Source: Clostridium sp. CX1 (GTDB lineage: Bacteria; Bacillota; Clostridia; Clostridiales; Clostridiaceae). Taken from it: DNA of 64,000 bases. Of this stretch, positions 9,218 to 17,205 are shown piece after piece (the first letter of the stretch is position 1; each line of letters opens with the position of its first letter). The stretch spans positions 97,408-161,407 of the forward strand of contig NZ_JAODOO010000011.1 in NCBI RefSeq assembly GCF_025398335.1. The letters run 5' to 3'. A program made the translations under genes and the position numbers. Below the pieces are notes generated by a model that did not search any database, was not told the origin of the DNA, and saw only the letters and a list, made by a program, of their open reading frames with translations.

Positions 9218-9673
9218 TTAGTTTTTATCGCCTATCATAAACATTATTTCTGCCTCAGCAGCCTTCTTGTCATCTACATAAGCCACTGCATTTCCAATGC
9301 CTGCTGGTCCTTTAATCTTTATAATCTCTACTTCTAATCTTAAAGTATCACCAGGTACTACTTTCTTTCTAAATTTTGCTTTATTTATACCACCAAAGAA
9401 GGCAATTTTACCCTTAAATCTTTCCTCACTTAGAATAGCTACTGCTCCTGCTTGAGCTAAAGCTTCTATAATAAGTACTCCAGGCATAACTGGTTCTTCA
9501 GGAAAATGACCTTGAAAGAAATACTCGTTCATTGTTACATTTTTATAGGCAGTAACTTTTTTACCTGGCTCCATATAAGTCACCTTATCTATTAGTAAGA
9601 AAGGATATCTATGAGGAATGATTTTTTGTATTTCTTTTATGCTATAATTAACAGTAAAATCTGTATTCTCCAT
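9218..9673 (-). CDS. fabZ: 3-hydroxyacyl-ACP dehydratase FabZ
   Basis: 151 residues, a single hot-dog domain. It removes water from (3R)-hydroxyacyl-ACP to give trans-2-enoyl-ACP. Catalytic His56 in [12 protein letters not shown] and Glu70 in LIIEALAQ are both present, as is the [11 protein letters not shown] opening typical of FabZ. No FabA or FabM is in this operon, so how unsaturated chains are introduced is not shown here. AGGAGA precedes the ATG. It sits between accB and accC. Confidence 0.95.
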   Translation of the reverse strand: MENTDFTVNYSIKEIQKIIPHRYPFLLIDKVTYMEPGKKVTAYKNVTMNEYFFQGHFPEEPVMPGVLIIEALAQAGAVAILSEERFKGKIAFFGGINKAKFRKKVVPGDTLRLEVEIIKIKGPAGIGNAVAYVDDKKAAEAEIMFMIGDKN

Positions 9674-9704
9674 TTTAATTTCTCCTAAATGCTATAATAA
9701 TTTA

Positions 9705-10235
9705 CTATTGGGCTTTTATTTTGAACATTAATTGACCATACTCAACCATTTGCTCATTTTCTACCAATACCTCTACCACTTCTCCATCTATTTCACTTTG
9801 AATTTCATTCATAAGCTTCATAGCTTCTATAATGCAGAGGGTATCTCCTTTTTTAACCTTTGTACCAACCTTTGCGTAAGGAGGCTTATCAGGACCAGAA
9901 GAAGCATAAAAAGTTCCAACTATAGGTGATGCTACTTCTACTAAATTTTCATCTACATTCTTTGCATTAGTATCTTCTACATATTCTTTTTTAATTTCTG
10001 TTACTTCTTCTTTTTGTAGTTCCCTTCTAGAGTTTATTTTATCCTCTATAATCTCTTTTTCAGGACTATTTTGTTCCTCTGTTTCAAGCTTTGACTGTAT
10101 TATTGGCTGTCTTGAGAAGTCTTCTTCTCCTTCTTTTCTCATAACTATAGAGATTCCATGCCAGTTAACTTCTAGATAACCTAATTTAGAGTCATCCATA
10201 GTTTTTATCATATCTTGAATCGCTTTAAAATCCAT
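9705..10235 (-). CDS. accB: Biotin carboxyl carrier protein of acetyl-CoA carboxylase
   Basis: 176 residues from the ATG at 10235, chosen because GGAG lies eight bases upstream; a GTG three codons earlier abuts that site. The N-terminal segment and a charged, Glu/Lys-rich linker (about residues 45-98) precede a biotinyl-lipoyl domain. The biotin-accepting lysine is Lys140 in EAMKLMNEI. The characteristic thumb segment GTFYASSGPDKPPY is present. It carries carboxybiotin between AccC and AccA/AccD. The start codon lies just past the fabF stop, indicating translational coupling. Confidence 0.95.
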   Translation of the reverse strand: MDFKAIQDMIKTMDDSKLGYLEVNWHGISIVMRKEGEEDFSRQPIIQSKLETEEQNSPEKEIIEDKINSRRELQKEEVTEIKKEYVEDTNAKNVDENLVEVASPIVGTFYASSGPDKPPYAKVGTKVKKGDTLCIIEAMKLMNEIQSEIDGEVVEVLVENEQMVEYGQLMFKIKAQ

Positions 10236-10236
10236 A

Positions 10237-11469
10237 TTACTCACTCCACTTTTTTAATAAAATTACTGCATTATGGCCTCCGAACCCAAGGGAATTAGAC
10301 ATAGCGTAGTTAACCTTCGCTGCTCTTCCCTTATTAGGTACATAGTCAAGATCACACTCTTCGTCTGGTACTTCATATCCAACTGTTGGAGGAACAAAGT
10401 CTTCCTCTAGAGACTTGATACATACTATAGCTTCTATAGCTCCTGCAGCTCCTAATAAGTGACCTGTCATTGATTTTGTAGAACTTATCGGTATATTTCT
10501 TGCAAATTCTCCAAACACCATTTTTATTGCACCAGTTTCTGATTTGTCATTAACTTCAGTACTAGTTCCATGTGCATTTATATAAGATACTTCTTCTTTG
10601 CTTATTCCAGCTTCCTTTATAGCAAGCTCCATAGCCTTTGCAGCACCTTGTGGATCTGATGCAGTTATATGATATGCATCACAAGTTGATCCATACCCAA
10701 CTACTTCGGCATATATAGTTGCTCCTCTTTTTTGTGCATGTTCAAGAGATTCTAGTACTAATATTCCTGCTCCCTCTCCCATAATAAATCCGTTTCTCTC
10801 CTTATCAAAAGGAATTGATGCTCTATTAGGATCTGTGCTTCTAGATAAAGCTGTTAACGAAGTGAAACCTGCTATAGATAATGGAGTAATTGATGCTTCT
10901 GTTCCACCAGCTATCATTATATCTGCTAAATCATTTTGAATAGTACGATATGCCTCTCCTATAGAGTTTGTTCCTGTAGCACAAGCAGTAACTACTGTTG
11001 AGCATATTGCTTTAGCTCCAAATCTAATTGCTATATTACCTGCAGCCATATTACCTATAATCATAGGTATAAATAGTGGCTGAACTCTTCCAGGTCCCTT
11101 TTCTAGAAGTTTTGTTTGCTCTTTTTCTATAGTTCCTATACCACCAATTCCTGAACCAACAATAACTCCAAATCTATCTTGATTTATATTTTCTAAATCT
11201 AATTTAGAATTTTCTACCGCTTGAACAGCTGAAGCTAATGCAAATTGGCAAAATGTATCCATTCTCTTAGCTTCTTTTTTATCAATATATTTTATAGGGT
11301 CAAAATCTTTAACTTCAGCAGCAAGTTTTGCCTTGAAGTTTTCTGTATCAAAAGATTTTATAAAATCTATACCATGAACTCCACTTTTTATATTATTCCA
11401 GAATGTTTCTACGTCGTTTCCTACCGGGGTTACTGCTCCTAATCCTGTAACAACTACTCTTCTTTTCAT
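10237..11469 (-). CDS. fabF: Beta-ketoacyl-ACP synthase II
   Basis: 410 residues from the ATG at 11469 (MKRRVVVTGLG); a TTG two codons upstream is less likely. FabF elongates acyl-ACP with malonyl-ACP by decarboxylative condensation. The thiolase-fold active site is complete: Cys163 in VTACATG, a His in NAHGTSTEVND, a second His in KSMTGHLLGAAG, and the C-terminal GFGGHNAVILL. It is the only FabB/FabF-type synthase in the operon, so it must serve all elongation cycles unless another copy exists elsewhere. It lies between fabG and accB. Confidence 0.95.
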   Translation of the reverse strand: MKRRVVVTGLGAVTPVGNDVETFWNNIKSGVHGIDFIKSFDTENFKAKLAAEVKDFDPIKYIDKKEAKRMDTFCQFALASAVQAVENSKLDLENINQDRFGVIVGSGIGGIGTIEKEQTKLLEKGPGRVQPLFIPMIIGNMAAGNIAIRFGAKAICSTVVTACATGTNSIGEAYRTIQNDLADIMIAGGTEASITPLSIAGFTSLTALSRSTDPNRASIPFDKERNGFIMGEGAGILVLESLEHAQKRGATIYAEVVGYGSTCDAYHITASDPQGAAKAMELAIKEAGISKEEVSYINAHGTSTEVNDKSETGAIKMVFGEFARNIPISSTKSMTGHLLGAAGAIEAIVCIKSLEEDFVPPTVGYEVPDEECDLDYVPNKGRAAKVNYAMSNSLGFGGHNAVILLKKWSE

Positions 11470-11496
11470 AAACAATTCACCAACCCTTAATTAAAT

Positions 11497-12243
11497 TTAT
11501 ATTACCATCCCGCCATCTACGTGTATTACTTGACCTGTGATATAGTCTGAATTTGAGGAAGCTAAAAACGCTACTGCATTTGCTACATCCTCAGCTCTAC
11601 CAAATTTCTTTAAAGGTATATTATTTAAAGTACTCTCTTTTACCTTATCTGATAAAACTTCTGTCATATCCGTTTGAATGAAACCAGGTGCTACAGCATT
11701 TACATTAATTCCTCTTGAAGCAAGTTCTCTAGCAGCGGTCTTAGTCATACCTATCAATCCTGCTTTTGCTGCTGAATAGTTAACTTGACCAGCATTACCT
11801 GATACACCAACCACAGAAGATATGTTTATGATCCTTCCACCCTTTTGTTTAACCATTATAGGTGTTACGTGTCTTAAACAGTTAAATGCACCCTTTAGGT
11901 TTACTTCTATAACCTTGTCAAAATCCTCTTCCTTCATTCTCATTATTAATCCATCTTTTGTTATGCCTGCATTATTAACAAGTATGTCTATAGTACCAAA
12001 AGTCTCTAAAGCCTTTTTCATAATACCTTCCGCCTCTGAAAAAATGCTTACATCCCCTTGGATTGCTATAGCTTTACTTCCTTTTTCACTTATTTCTTTT
12101 ATCAATTCTTCAATAGAACTTGAATTACTTCTATAATTAATAACTATATTTGCTCCTAACTCTGCTAATCTTAAAGCTATAGCTTTACCAATACCACGAC
12201 TTGCCCCTGTTACTACAGCTGTTTTTCCCTTCAAACTTTCCAT
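11497..12243 (-). CDS. fabG: 3-oxoacyl-ACP reductase
   Basis: 248 residues, a classical short-chain dehydrogenase. It reduces 3-oxoacyl-ACP with NADPH. The cofactor motif TGASRGIGKAIA starts at residue 12, NNAG is at 90-93, and the catalytic residues are Ser143, Tyr156 and Lys160 (YSAAK). The C-terminal YITGQVIHVDGGMVI is typical of FabG. GGAGAAGGAAG precedes the ATG, and the gene is 15 bases after fabD. Confidence 0.95.
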   Translation of the reverse strand: MESLKGKTAVVTGASRGIGKAIALRLAELGANIVINYRSNSSSIEELIKEISEKGSKAIAIQGDVSIFSEAEGIMKKALETFGTIDILVNNAGITKDGLIMRMKEEDFDKVIEVNLKGAFNCLRHVTPIMVKQKGGRIINISSVVGVSGNAGQVNYSAAKAGLIGMTKTAARELASRGINVNAVAPGFIQTDMTEVLSDKVKESTLNNIPLKKFGRAEDVANAVAFLASSNSDYITGQVIHVDGGMVI

Positions 12244-12258
12244 ACTTCCTTCTCCATT

Positions 12259-13194
12259 CTATTTTCCCAGTTTCTCTAAAGTGTTCTCTAAAGACTTTAG
12301 ATCCTGAACATTTAAAATAACCGCTTTTCTATTTATCTTTTTAACAAATCCACTTAAAGCTTTACCAGGTCCTATCTCTATAAAAGTATCTACTCCCATG
12401 TCCATCATGGTTCTTATGCTCTTTTCAAATAATACAGAGCTCATTACTTGTCGCTTTAAATATGGTTTTATATCTTCTTTGCTATCTATAATTTCTCCTG
12501 TAACATTAGTTATTACAGGAATATCTAAATTTTTAATTACAATATGGTCTAATTCTTTCTCTAGCTTATCCGCTGCAGGCTTTAGCATTGATGTGTGAAA
12601 TGGGCCACTTACAGAAAGCATTACAGTTTTTAAAGCTCCCTTTTCCTTAGCCTTTTCACAGGCAGCCTCTACAGCCTTCACTTCACCAGCAATTACTATT
12701 TGTCCTGGACAGTTTAGGTTAGCAGGTTCAACTACACCCAGATTGGAACATTCATTACAGACTTCTCTTATCTTTTCCTCATCTACACCAAGTACTGCTG
12801 CCATAGCACCAATTCCCTGTGGCACTGCTTCCTGCATGTATCTTCCTCTCTTTTTTACTAACTTAACTGCCTCTTGAAATTCCAGTACACCACTATAAAC
12901 TAATGCAGAATATTCACCTAGGCTTAATCCTGCAGTAACATCAGCCTTTATCCCTTTACTCTCCAAAGCCTTAAGTACAGCTATACTTACAGTTAATATA
13001 GCTGGCTGTGTATTTTCTGTGCTATTTAAGTCCTCTTCAGGGCCTTCAAAGCATATTTTACTTATAGGAAATCCTAAAGCTGTATCTGCTTCCTGAAAAA
13101 CCTTTCTACATTCATCTATATTTTCATATAATTCTTTTCCCATGCCTACATATTGTGCCCCTTGACCTGAGAATAAAAATGCTATCTTACCCAT
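12259..13194 (-). CDS. fabD: Malonyl-CoA:ACP transacylase
   Basis: 311 residues from the ATG at 13194, which has GGAGG five bases upstream; an earlier TTG overlaps that site. It loads malonyl groups onto ACP. The opening IAFLFSGQGAQYVGMG and the nucleophile elbow GLSLGEYSAL (Ser91) are diagnostic, and the catalytic His lies in SVSGPFHTSML. The gene follows fabK by about a dozen bases, and fabG follows it. Confidence 0.95.
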   Translation of the reverse strand: MGKIAFLFSGQGAQYVGMGKELYENIDECRKVFQEADTALGFPISKICFEGPEEDLNSTENTQPAILTVSIAVLKALESKGIKADVTAGLSLGEYSALVYSGVLEFQEAVKLVKKRGRYMQEAVPQGIGAMAAVLGVDEEKIREVCNECSNLGVVEPANLNCPGQIVIAGEVKAVEAACEKAKEKGALKTVMLSVSGPFHTSMLKPAADKLEKELDHIVIKNLDIPVITNVTGEIIDSKEDIKPYLKRQVMSSVLFEKSIRTMMDMGVDTFIEIGPGKALSGFVKKINRKAVILNVQDLKSLENTLEKLGK

Positions 13195-13208
13195 ATCTTC
13201 CTCCAAGA

Positions 13209-14156
13209 TTATCCTATTTGGAATATCTTTTCTACTCTTCTTAAGTTTATTTCTGCTTCATTAAATATCTCTTCTATTATATCACTACAACTCTGCTCTT
13301 TGCCAATTAATCCTGCAATCTGACCAGCCATTACAGAACCATTATCTATATCACCTTCACGAGCAGCCTTTGAAAGTGCACCTCTTCCAAGTTCCTCATA
13401 TCTTTCTAATGCTGCTCCCTCTTTTTCTAGTAATTGAAATTGTCTAGTTAGTTTATTTCTTATAACACGTACAGGGTGGCCTGTAGGTCTACCTGTAACC
13501 TGTGTATCTATATCCTTTGCGCTTATTACTCTTTTCTTATAGTTATCATGAACTGTACACTCATGAGCAACTAAAAATCTTGTTCCAACTTGTATTCCTG
13601 AAGCTCCTAACATAAATGCTGCTGCTGCTCCTCTTCCATCGCCTATACCACCAGCTGCTATTACAGGAATATTTACAGCATCAACAACCTGAGGAACTAA
13701 AGCCATTGTAGTAAGCTCTCCCACGTGTCCACCAGATTCACATCCCTCTGCTATAACAGCATCTACGCCTGCTCTCTCCATTCTCTTAGCTAATGCTACT
13801 GAAGGAACAACTGGTATAACTTTGATATCATGTTGTTTCCACATTTCTATATACTTACCTGGATTACCGGCTCCAGTAGTTACAACTTTTACTCCTTCTT
13901 CACATACAAGCTTTGCTATTGCCTCTGCAGTTTCACCTAGAAGCATTATGTTTACTCCAAAAGGTTTATCTGTCAAACTTTTAGCCTTTCTTATTTCATC
14001 TCTTACCCAATCTACAGGAGCATTTCCTGTAATAATACCAAGTCCTCCTGCATTTGATACTCCAGCTGCTAAAGAACTATCTGCAATCCAAGCCATTCCT
14101 CCTTGGATAATAGGATATTTTATTCCAACCATATCAGAAAACGTGGAATTAATCAT
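13209..14156 (-). CDS. fabK: Enoyl-ACP reductase II (FMN, FabK type)
   Basis: 315 residues, TIM-barrel flavoprotein of the nitronate monooxygenase/FabK superfamily. In the operon it supplies the final reduction of each elongation cycle, trans-2-enoyl-ACP to acyl-ACP, using FMN and NAD(P)H. Features visible: PIIQGGMAWIAD at the start, EGCESGGHVGE around the active-site His, AAGGIGDGRGAAAAFMLGA for phosphate binding of FMN, and GTRFLVAHE. No FabI-type reductase is encoded here, so this is probably the housekeeping enoyl reductase, as in streptococci and other clostridia. AGGAGGATG precedes the ATG. Confidence 0.9.
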   Translation of the reverse strand: MINSTFSDMVGIKYPIIQGGMAWIADSSLAAGVSNAGGLGIITGNAPVDWVRDEIRKAKSLTDKPFGVNIMLLGETAEAIAKLVCEEGVKVVTTGAGNPGKYIEMWKQHDIKVIPVVPSVALAKRMERAGVDAVIAEGCESGGHVGELTTMALVPQVVDAVNIPVIAAGGIGDGRGAAAAFMLGASGIQVGTRFLVAHECTVHDNYKKRVISAKDIDTQVTGRPTGHPVRVIRNKLTRQFQLLEKEGAALERYEELGRGALSKAAREGDIDNGSVMAGQIAGLIGKEQSCSDIIEEIFNEAEINLRRVEKIFQIG

Positions 14157-14213
14157 AATTCATCCTCCTGCCTCTCAATAATAAACTAATCTTCTATCAC
14201 TCAACACTACTTT

Positions 14214-14438
14214 CTATTGTTCAATATTATCCTCAACAAACTTCACTGCTTCACTTACAGTTTTAATTGCTTCTGCATCTTCTATCTGAAGCCCAAATTC
14301 TTCTTCTATCTCTATTATTATCTGAAAAAGATCTAATGAATCTACCCCAAGTTCCTCGAAAGAAGTATCCATAGTTATGTCATTTTCATCTAATCCTAAT
14401 TGTTCTGCCATAATTTTTTTTATTTTTTCAAATACCAT
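14214..14438 (-). CDS. acpP: Acyl carrier protein
   Basis: 74 residues from the ATG at 14438, with GGAGG seven bases upstream; a GTG five codons earlier would include the Shine-Dalgarno sequence. A small acidic four-helix protein carrying the growing acyl chain on phosphopantetheine. The attachment site is Ser34 in EELGVDSLDLFQ. It lies between fabH and fabK, a common position in Firmicute fab operons. Confidence 0.95.
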   Translation of the reverse strand: MVFEKIKKIMAEQLGLDENDITMDTSFEELGVDSLDLFQIIIEIEEEFGLQIEDAEAIKTVSEAVKFVEDNIEQ

Positions 14439-14462
14439 TTTTCTTTCCTCCACACAATATAT

Positions 14463-15443
14463 TTACCATTCAACTATTAAACCACCATAGGTCAATCCAC
14501 CACCAAAACCGATTAGTAGAATTTTATCCCCTGATTGTAGTAAATTTTTTTGTACCATATCATCCAACGCTATGCCAACGCTAGCCGCTGATGTATTTCC
14601 AAACTTATCTAAGTTCAAGTAAAATTTCTCCTCACTTACACCTAGTCTTTTAGCAGCCGACTCTATTATTCTAAAGTTGGCTTGATGAGGCACTATATAC
14701 TTTATGTCTTTTAAAGAGTATGTTGTGTCCTTTAAAAGCTCTTCTACACCCTGTACTATAATTTTAACTCCAAACTTAAATATCTCTTTACCATCCATAG
14801 TTATTGCGTTATCTATGTCACCCATAGTCTCTTTACTATCTATATATGGATTCTTTACAGGTACTGCGTTACAAGTTAGAAACTTTCCTTTACTGCCATC
14901 TGAGCCTCTATAAATAGAAAGAACACCTTCTACATCAGATTCTTTTAAAACAGCTGCTGATGCACCATCACCAAATAACACACAAGTATTCCTATCCTTC
15001 CAATTAAGAACCTTTGAAAGAGTTTCTGCACCTATGACCAATGCAGTTTTTACACTCCCTGTTCTTATAAATTGAGTAGCTATATCTATGCCATAAACAA
15101 AGCCAGAACAAGCTGCTGATATATCAAAACAGGTAGCGTTTATAGCCTTAATATTGTCCTGAACTATACATGCTGTAGAAGGAATAAAACTATCAGGTGT
15201 TGCTGTGGCTAAAATAATCAAATCTATATCTTCAGCCTTTACTCCTGCATTCTCTATAGCTTTTAGCGCTGCCCTTGAAGCCATATGAGATGTATCTTCC
15301 CCTTCTGATATTCTTCTTTCCCTTATGCCCGTTCTACTGCTTATCCATTCATCACTAGTATCTACAATACAGGATAGTTCTTCATTAGTTACTATTTTTT
15401 CTGGCACATAACTTCCTGTACCTATAATGCGAACCTTATTCAT
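14463..15443 (-). CDS. fabH: Beta-ketoacyl-ACP synthase III
   Basis: 326 residues. FabH starts chain synthesis by condensing an acyl-CoA primer with malonyl-ACP; primer choice (acetyl or branched) sets straight- versus branched-chain lipids and cannot be deduced here. The active-site Cys112 lies in ISAACSGFVYG; the partner His and Asn are in VPHQANFRI and KFGNTSAAS. The ATG overlaps the last codons of fabT by eight bases, with GGAG in the upstream coding sequence, so the two are translationally coupled. Confidence 0.95.
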   Translation of the reverse strand: MNKVRIIGTGSYVPEKIVTNEELSCIVDTSDEWISSRTGIRERRISEGEDTSHMASRAALKAIENAGVKAEDIDLIILATATPDSFIPSTACIVQDNIKAINATCFDISAACSGFVYGIDIATQFIRTGSVKTALVIGAETLSKVLNWKDRNTCVLFGDGASAAVLKESDVEGVLSIYRGSDGSKGKFLTCNAVPVKNPYIDSKETMGDIDNAITMDGKEIFKFGVKIIVQGVEELLKDTTYSLKDIKYIVPHQANFRIIESAAKRLGVSEEKFYLNLDKFGNTSAASVGIALDDMVQKNLLQSGDKILLIGFGGGLTYGGLIVEW

Positions 15444-15912
15444 CCTCTATCTCCTTTAAGCTATGCTTTAAATTATATTTTTCCTTAAAAAAATCATTCA
15501 ATTTTTCTAAAGCTTTAACTAAGATATCCTCTTCATATTCTGTAAGTCCCTCTATAGTCGCTTTAATCATATCTGAATGAAACTTTTTATGAATTCTATA
15601 GGCAAGTTTTCCTTTCTTAGTTAACTGTATGTGAACTATTCTTCGGTCTTCTTCACTTCTTTTTCTTCCCACATAACCCTTCTTAACTAAGTTACTTATT
15701 GCTGTTGTAAGAGTTCCCAATGTTATATTAAGAGCGCTGGAAACTTCAGTCATTGTCCTCGGTTTATACATTCCTATTGCTTCAATAGTATGCATTTCTG
15801 TAACTGATAAATCATTGAACGCACCGGCTTGAAGCGCTTTTTGCTCTATTTCTAGTATGTCATTGAAGGTATCTACTAAAAGTTCATTTAAAATAGTTAT
15901 ACATTTACTCAA
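15436..15912 (-). CDS. fabT: MarR-family regulator of fatty-acid synthesis (FabT-like)
   Basis: 158 residues from a TTG at 15912 with GGTGA five bases upstream; a GTG at 15924 is an alternative. A MarR winged helix-turn-helix lies around residues 45-115, including the recognition-helix segment SSALNITLGTLTTAISNLVKKGYV and the wing RSEEDRRIVHIQLT. Gene order fabT-fabH-acpP-fabK-fabD-fabG-fabF matches streptococcal and clostridial loci in which FabT represses the operon, with acyl-ACP as co-repressor. Two perfect palindromes overlap the operon promoter about 1.15 kb upstream and are the likely binding sites. The ligand is inferred from the family. Confidence 0.88.
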   Translation of the reverse strand: MSKCITILNELLVDTFNDILEIEQKALQAGAFNDLSVTEMHTIEAIGMYKPRTMTEVSSALNITLGTLTTAISNLVKKGYVGRKRSEEDRRIVHIQLTKKGKLAYRIHKKFHSDMIKATIEGLTEYEEDILVKALEKLNDFFKEKYNLKHSLKEIEDE

Positions 15913-15932
15913 CGGAATCACCACTTTAATCT

Positions 15933-17015
15933 TTAAAGTCCTTTCTGTAAATACTTTTCAGCATCTCCAACTAACTCACTGATTAAATCTTTTACGGTAG
16001 TAATTTTGTCTATTTTATAAGCACTGCTTCCTACAAATATAAGCCCTTGTTCAACATTACCTTTTACAGCTTCAATCAATGCTTTAGAAATACAATAAGG
16101 AGTATCCTTCGGGTTGCACTTTTTTAAGCAATTATAGCACTTGTCAGGTTTGATTCTCTCTTTTTCTACATGATCAATGAAATTATTTTTTACAGCTCTT
16201 CCTGGTAAACCTACAGGGCTTTTTATTATTTTAATATTGCTCTCATCTGAGTTAACATAAGCTTTTTTATAATTTATATCGGCGTCACATTCCTCAGTTG
16301 CAACAAAACGTGTAGCCATTTGTACACCTGCTGCTCCAAGTTTTAAAAATTCAGCAATGTCTTCACCAGTATAAATTCCCCCTGCTGCCACAACAGGAAT
16401 TTTCTTTCCATACTCCTCCTCAAAAGGCTTTAAAGCCTCTATTACCTCTGGAACTATGTCTTTTAAGGAACTTTTGCCACTGCTTAATTGTTCTAAATCA
16501 AATCCTAAGTGCCCACCTGCCTCTGGTCCCTCTACTATAACGACATCCGGAATTCTAGAGTACTTTTTAGTCCATTGCTTAGTGATAACCATAGCTGCCT
16601 TACCTGAGGAGACTATAGGAGCTATCTTTGTGTTACTTCCTTCAACAAGCTTAGGTAATGATAAAGGAAGTCCTGCACCTGAAATTATTATATCAACTTG
16701 CTCTTCTACACAAGCTTTTACCATATCATCATAATTTGTAATGGCAACCATAAGATTTACTCCTAATATACCTTTAGGACTTATCTCTCTTGCCTTTCTA
16801 ATTTCTTTTTTTAACGCTCTAATATTCGCTTCTTTAGTATTAGTTTCAAAATCTGGCTCCCTGTATCCTATTTGGACTCCAGATATAACACCAATACCAC
16901 CTTCATTTGCTACTGCTGATGAGAGTTTCCATCCAGATACTCCTACGCCCATTCCACCTTGAATGATAGGTACTTCTGCCTTTAACTCCCCAATAATTAA
17001 TGGAGGTAGTTTCAT
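15933..17015 (-). CDS. FMN-dependent nitronate monooxygenase / FabK-like oxidoreductase
   Basis: 360 residues, a second TIM-barrel flavoprotein of the NPD/FabK superfamily, first in the fatty-acid operon. It shares PIIQGGMGVGVSG, EGPEAGGHLG with the active-site His, AAGGIYTGEDIAEFLKLGA and MATRFVATEE. Unlike the shorter FabK encoded three genes downstream, it has a C-terminal cysteine motif CYNCLKKCNPKDTPYC (about residues 298-313) found in the longer clostridial nitronate-monooxygenase-like proteins. It could be a nitronate monooxygenase, a second enoyl reductase or another flavin enzyme serving lipid metabolism. AAAGGGGAC precedes the ATG. Confidence 0.75.
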   Translation of the reverse strand: MKLPPLIIGELKAEVPIIQGGMGVGVSGWKLSSAVANEGGIGVISGVQIGYREPDFETNTKEANIRALKKEIRKAREISPKGILGVNLMVAITNYDDMVKACVEEQVDIIISGAGLPLSLPKLVEGSNTKIAPIVSSGKAAMVITKQWTKKYSRIPDVVIVEGPEAGGHLGFDLEQLSSGKSSLKDIVPEVIEALKPFEEEYGKKIPVVAAGGIYTGEDIAEFLKLGAAGVQMATRFVATEECDADINYKKAYVNSDESNIKIIKSPVGLPGRAVKNNFIDHVEKERIKPDKCYNCLKKCNPKDTPYCISKALIEAVKGNVEQGLIFVGSSAYKIDKITTVKDLISELVGDAEKYLQKGL

Positions 17016-17039
17016 TTAATCGTCCCCTTTAAAATTATT

Positions 17040-17052
17040 TTTGATAATCAAA
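17040..17052. promoter_or_regulatory. Probable FabT operator, site 1
   Basis: TTTGATAATCAAA, a perfect 6-1-6 palindrome, lies between the fab operon promoter and its first gene. It resembles the FabT/MarR site TTTGAnnnTCAAA. It is identical to site 2; the two centres are 16 bases apart. Confidence 0.7.
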
Positions 17053-17055
17053 TAT

Positions 17056-17068
17056 TTTGATAATCAAA
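17056..17068. promoter_or_regulatory. Probable FabT operator, site 2
   Basis: A second identical TTTGATAATCAAA palindrome. It touches the -10 hexamer and covers the predicted transcript start near 17061, so a bound repressor would block RNA polymerase. Confidence 0.72.
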
Positions 17069-17096
17069 GTATATAGGAAAATGTTTTTTATGTCAA
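17068..17096 (-). promoter_or_regulatory. Promoter of the fatty-acid operon
   Basis: On the minus strand a perfect -35 TTGACA (17091-17096), a 17-base spacer and a near-perfect -10 TATACT (17068-17073) lie about 55 bases upstream of the first gene's ATG. Confidence 0.85.
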
Positions 17097-17134
17097 CATA
17101 ATTTCATAAAAAGGAATTATTTCAAAAATATTAC

Positions 17135-17190
17135 ATTAATAAAAGTATCTTCGATAGTGAACTTAAACTACCTAGGATACTTTTATTAAT
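17135..17190 (-). terminator. Terminator of the M23 peptidase gene
   Basis: A 15-bp perfect inverted repeat (ATTAATAAAAGTATC / GATACTTTTATTAAT) separated by 26 bases that can pair further. It lies between the peptidase stop and the fab operon promoter. The T-rich part is inside the 3' arm rather than after it. Confidence 0.55.
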
Positions 17191-17205
17191 ATTAAAATAC
17201 ATCAA

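Noticed and set aside
17128..17146. A 19-base exact repeat shared with 41206-41224 (ATATTACATTAATAAAAGT)
   Set aside because: It is very AT-rich and lies in unrelated intergenic contexts, one being a terminator arm. Chance or common terminator composition is more likely than a mobile or regulatory repeat.
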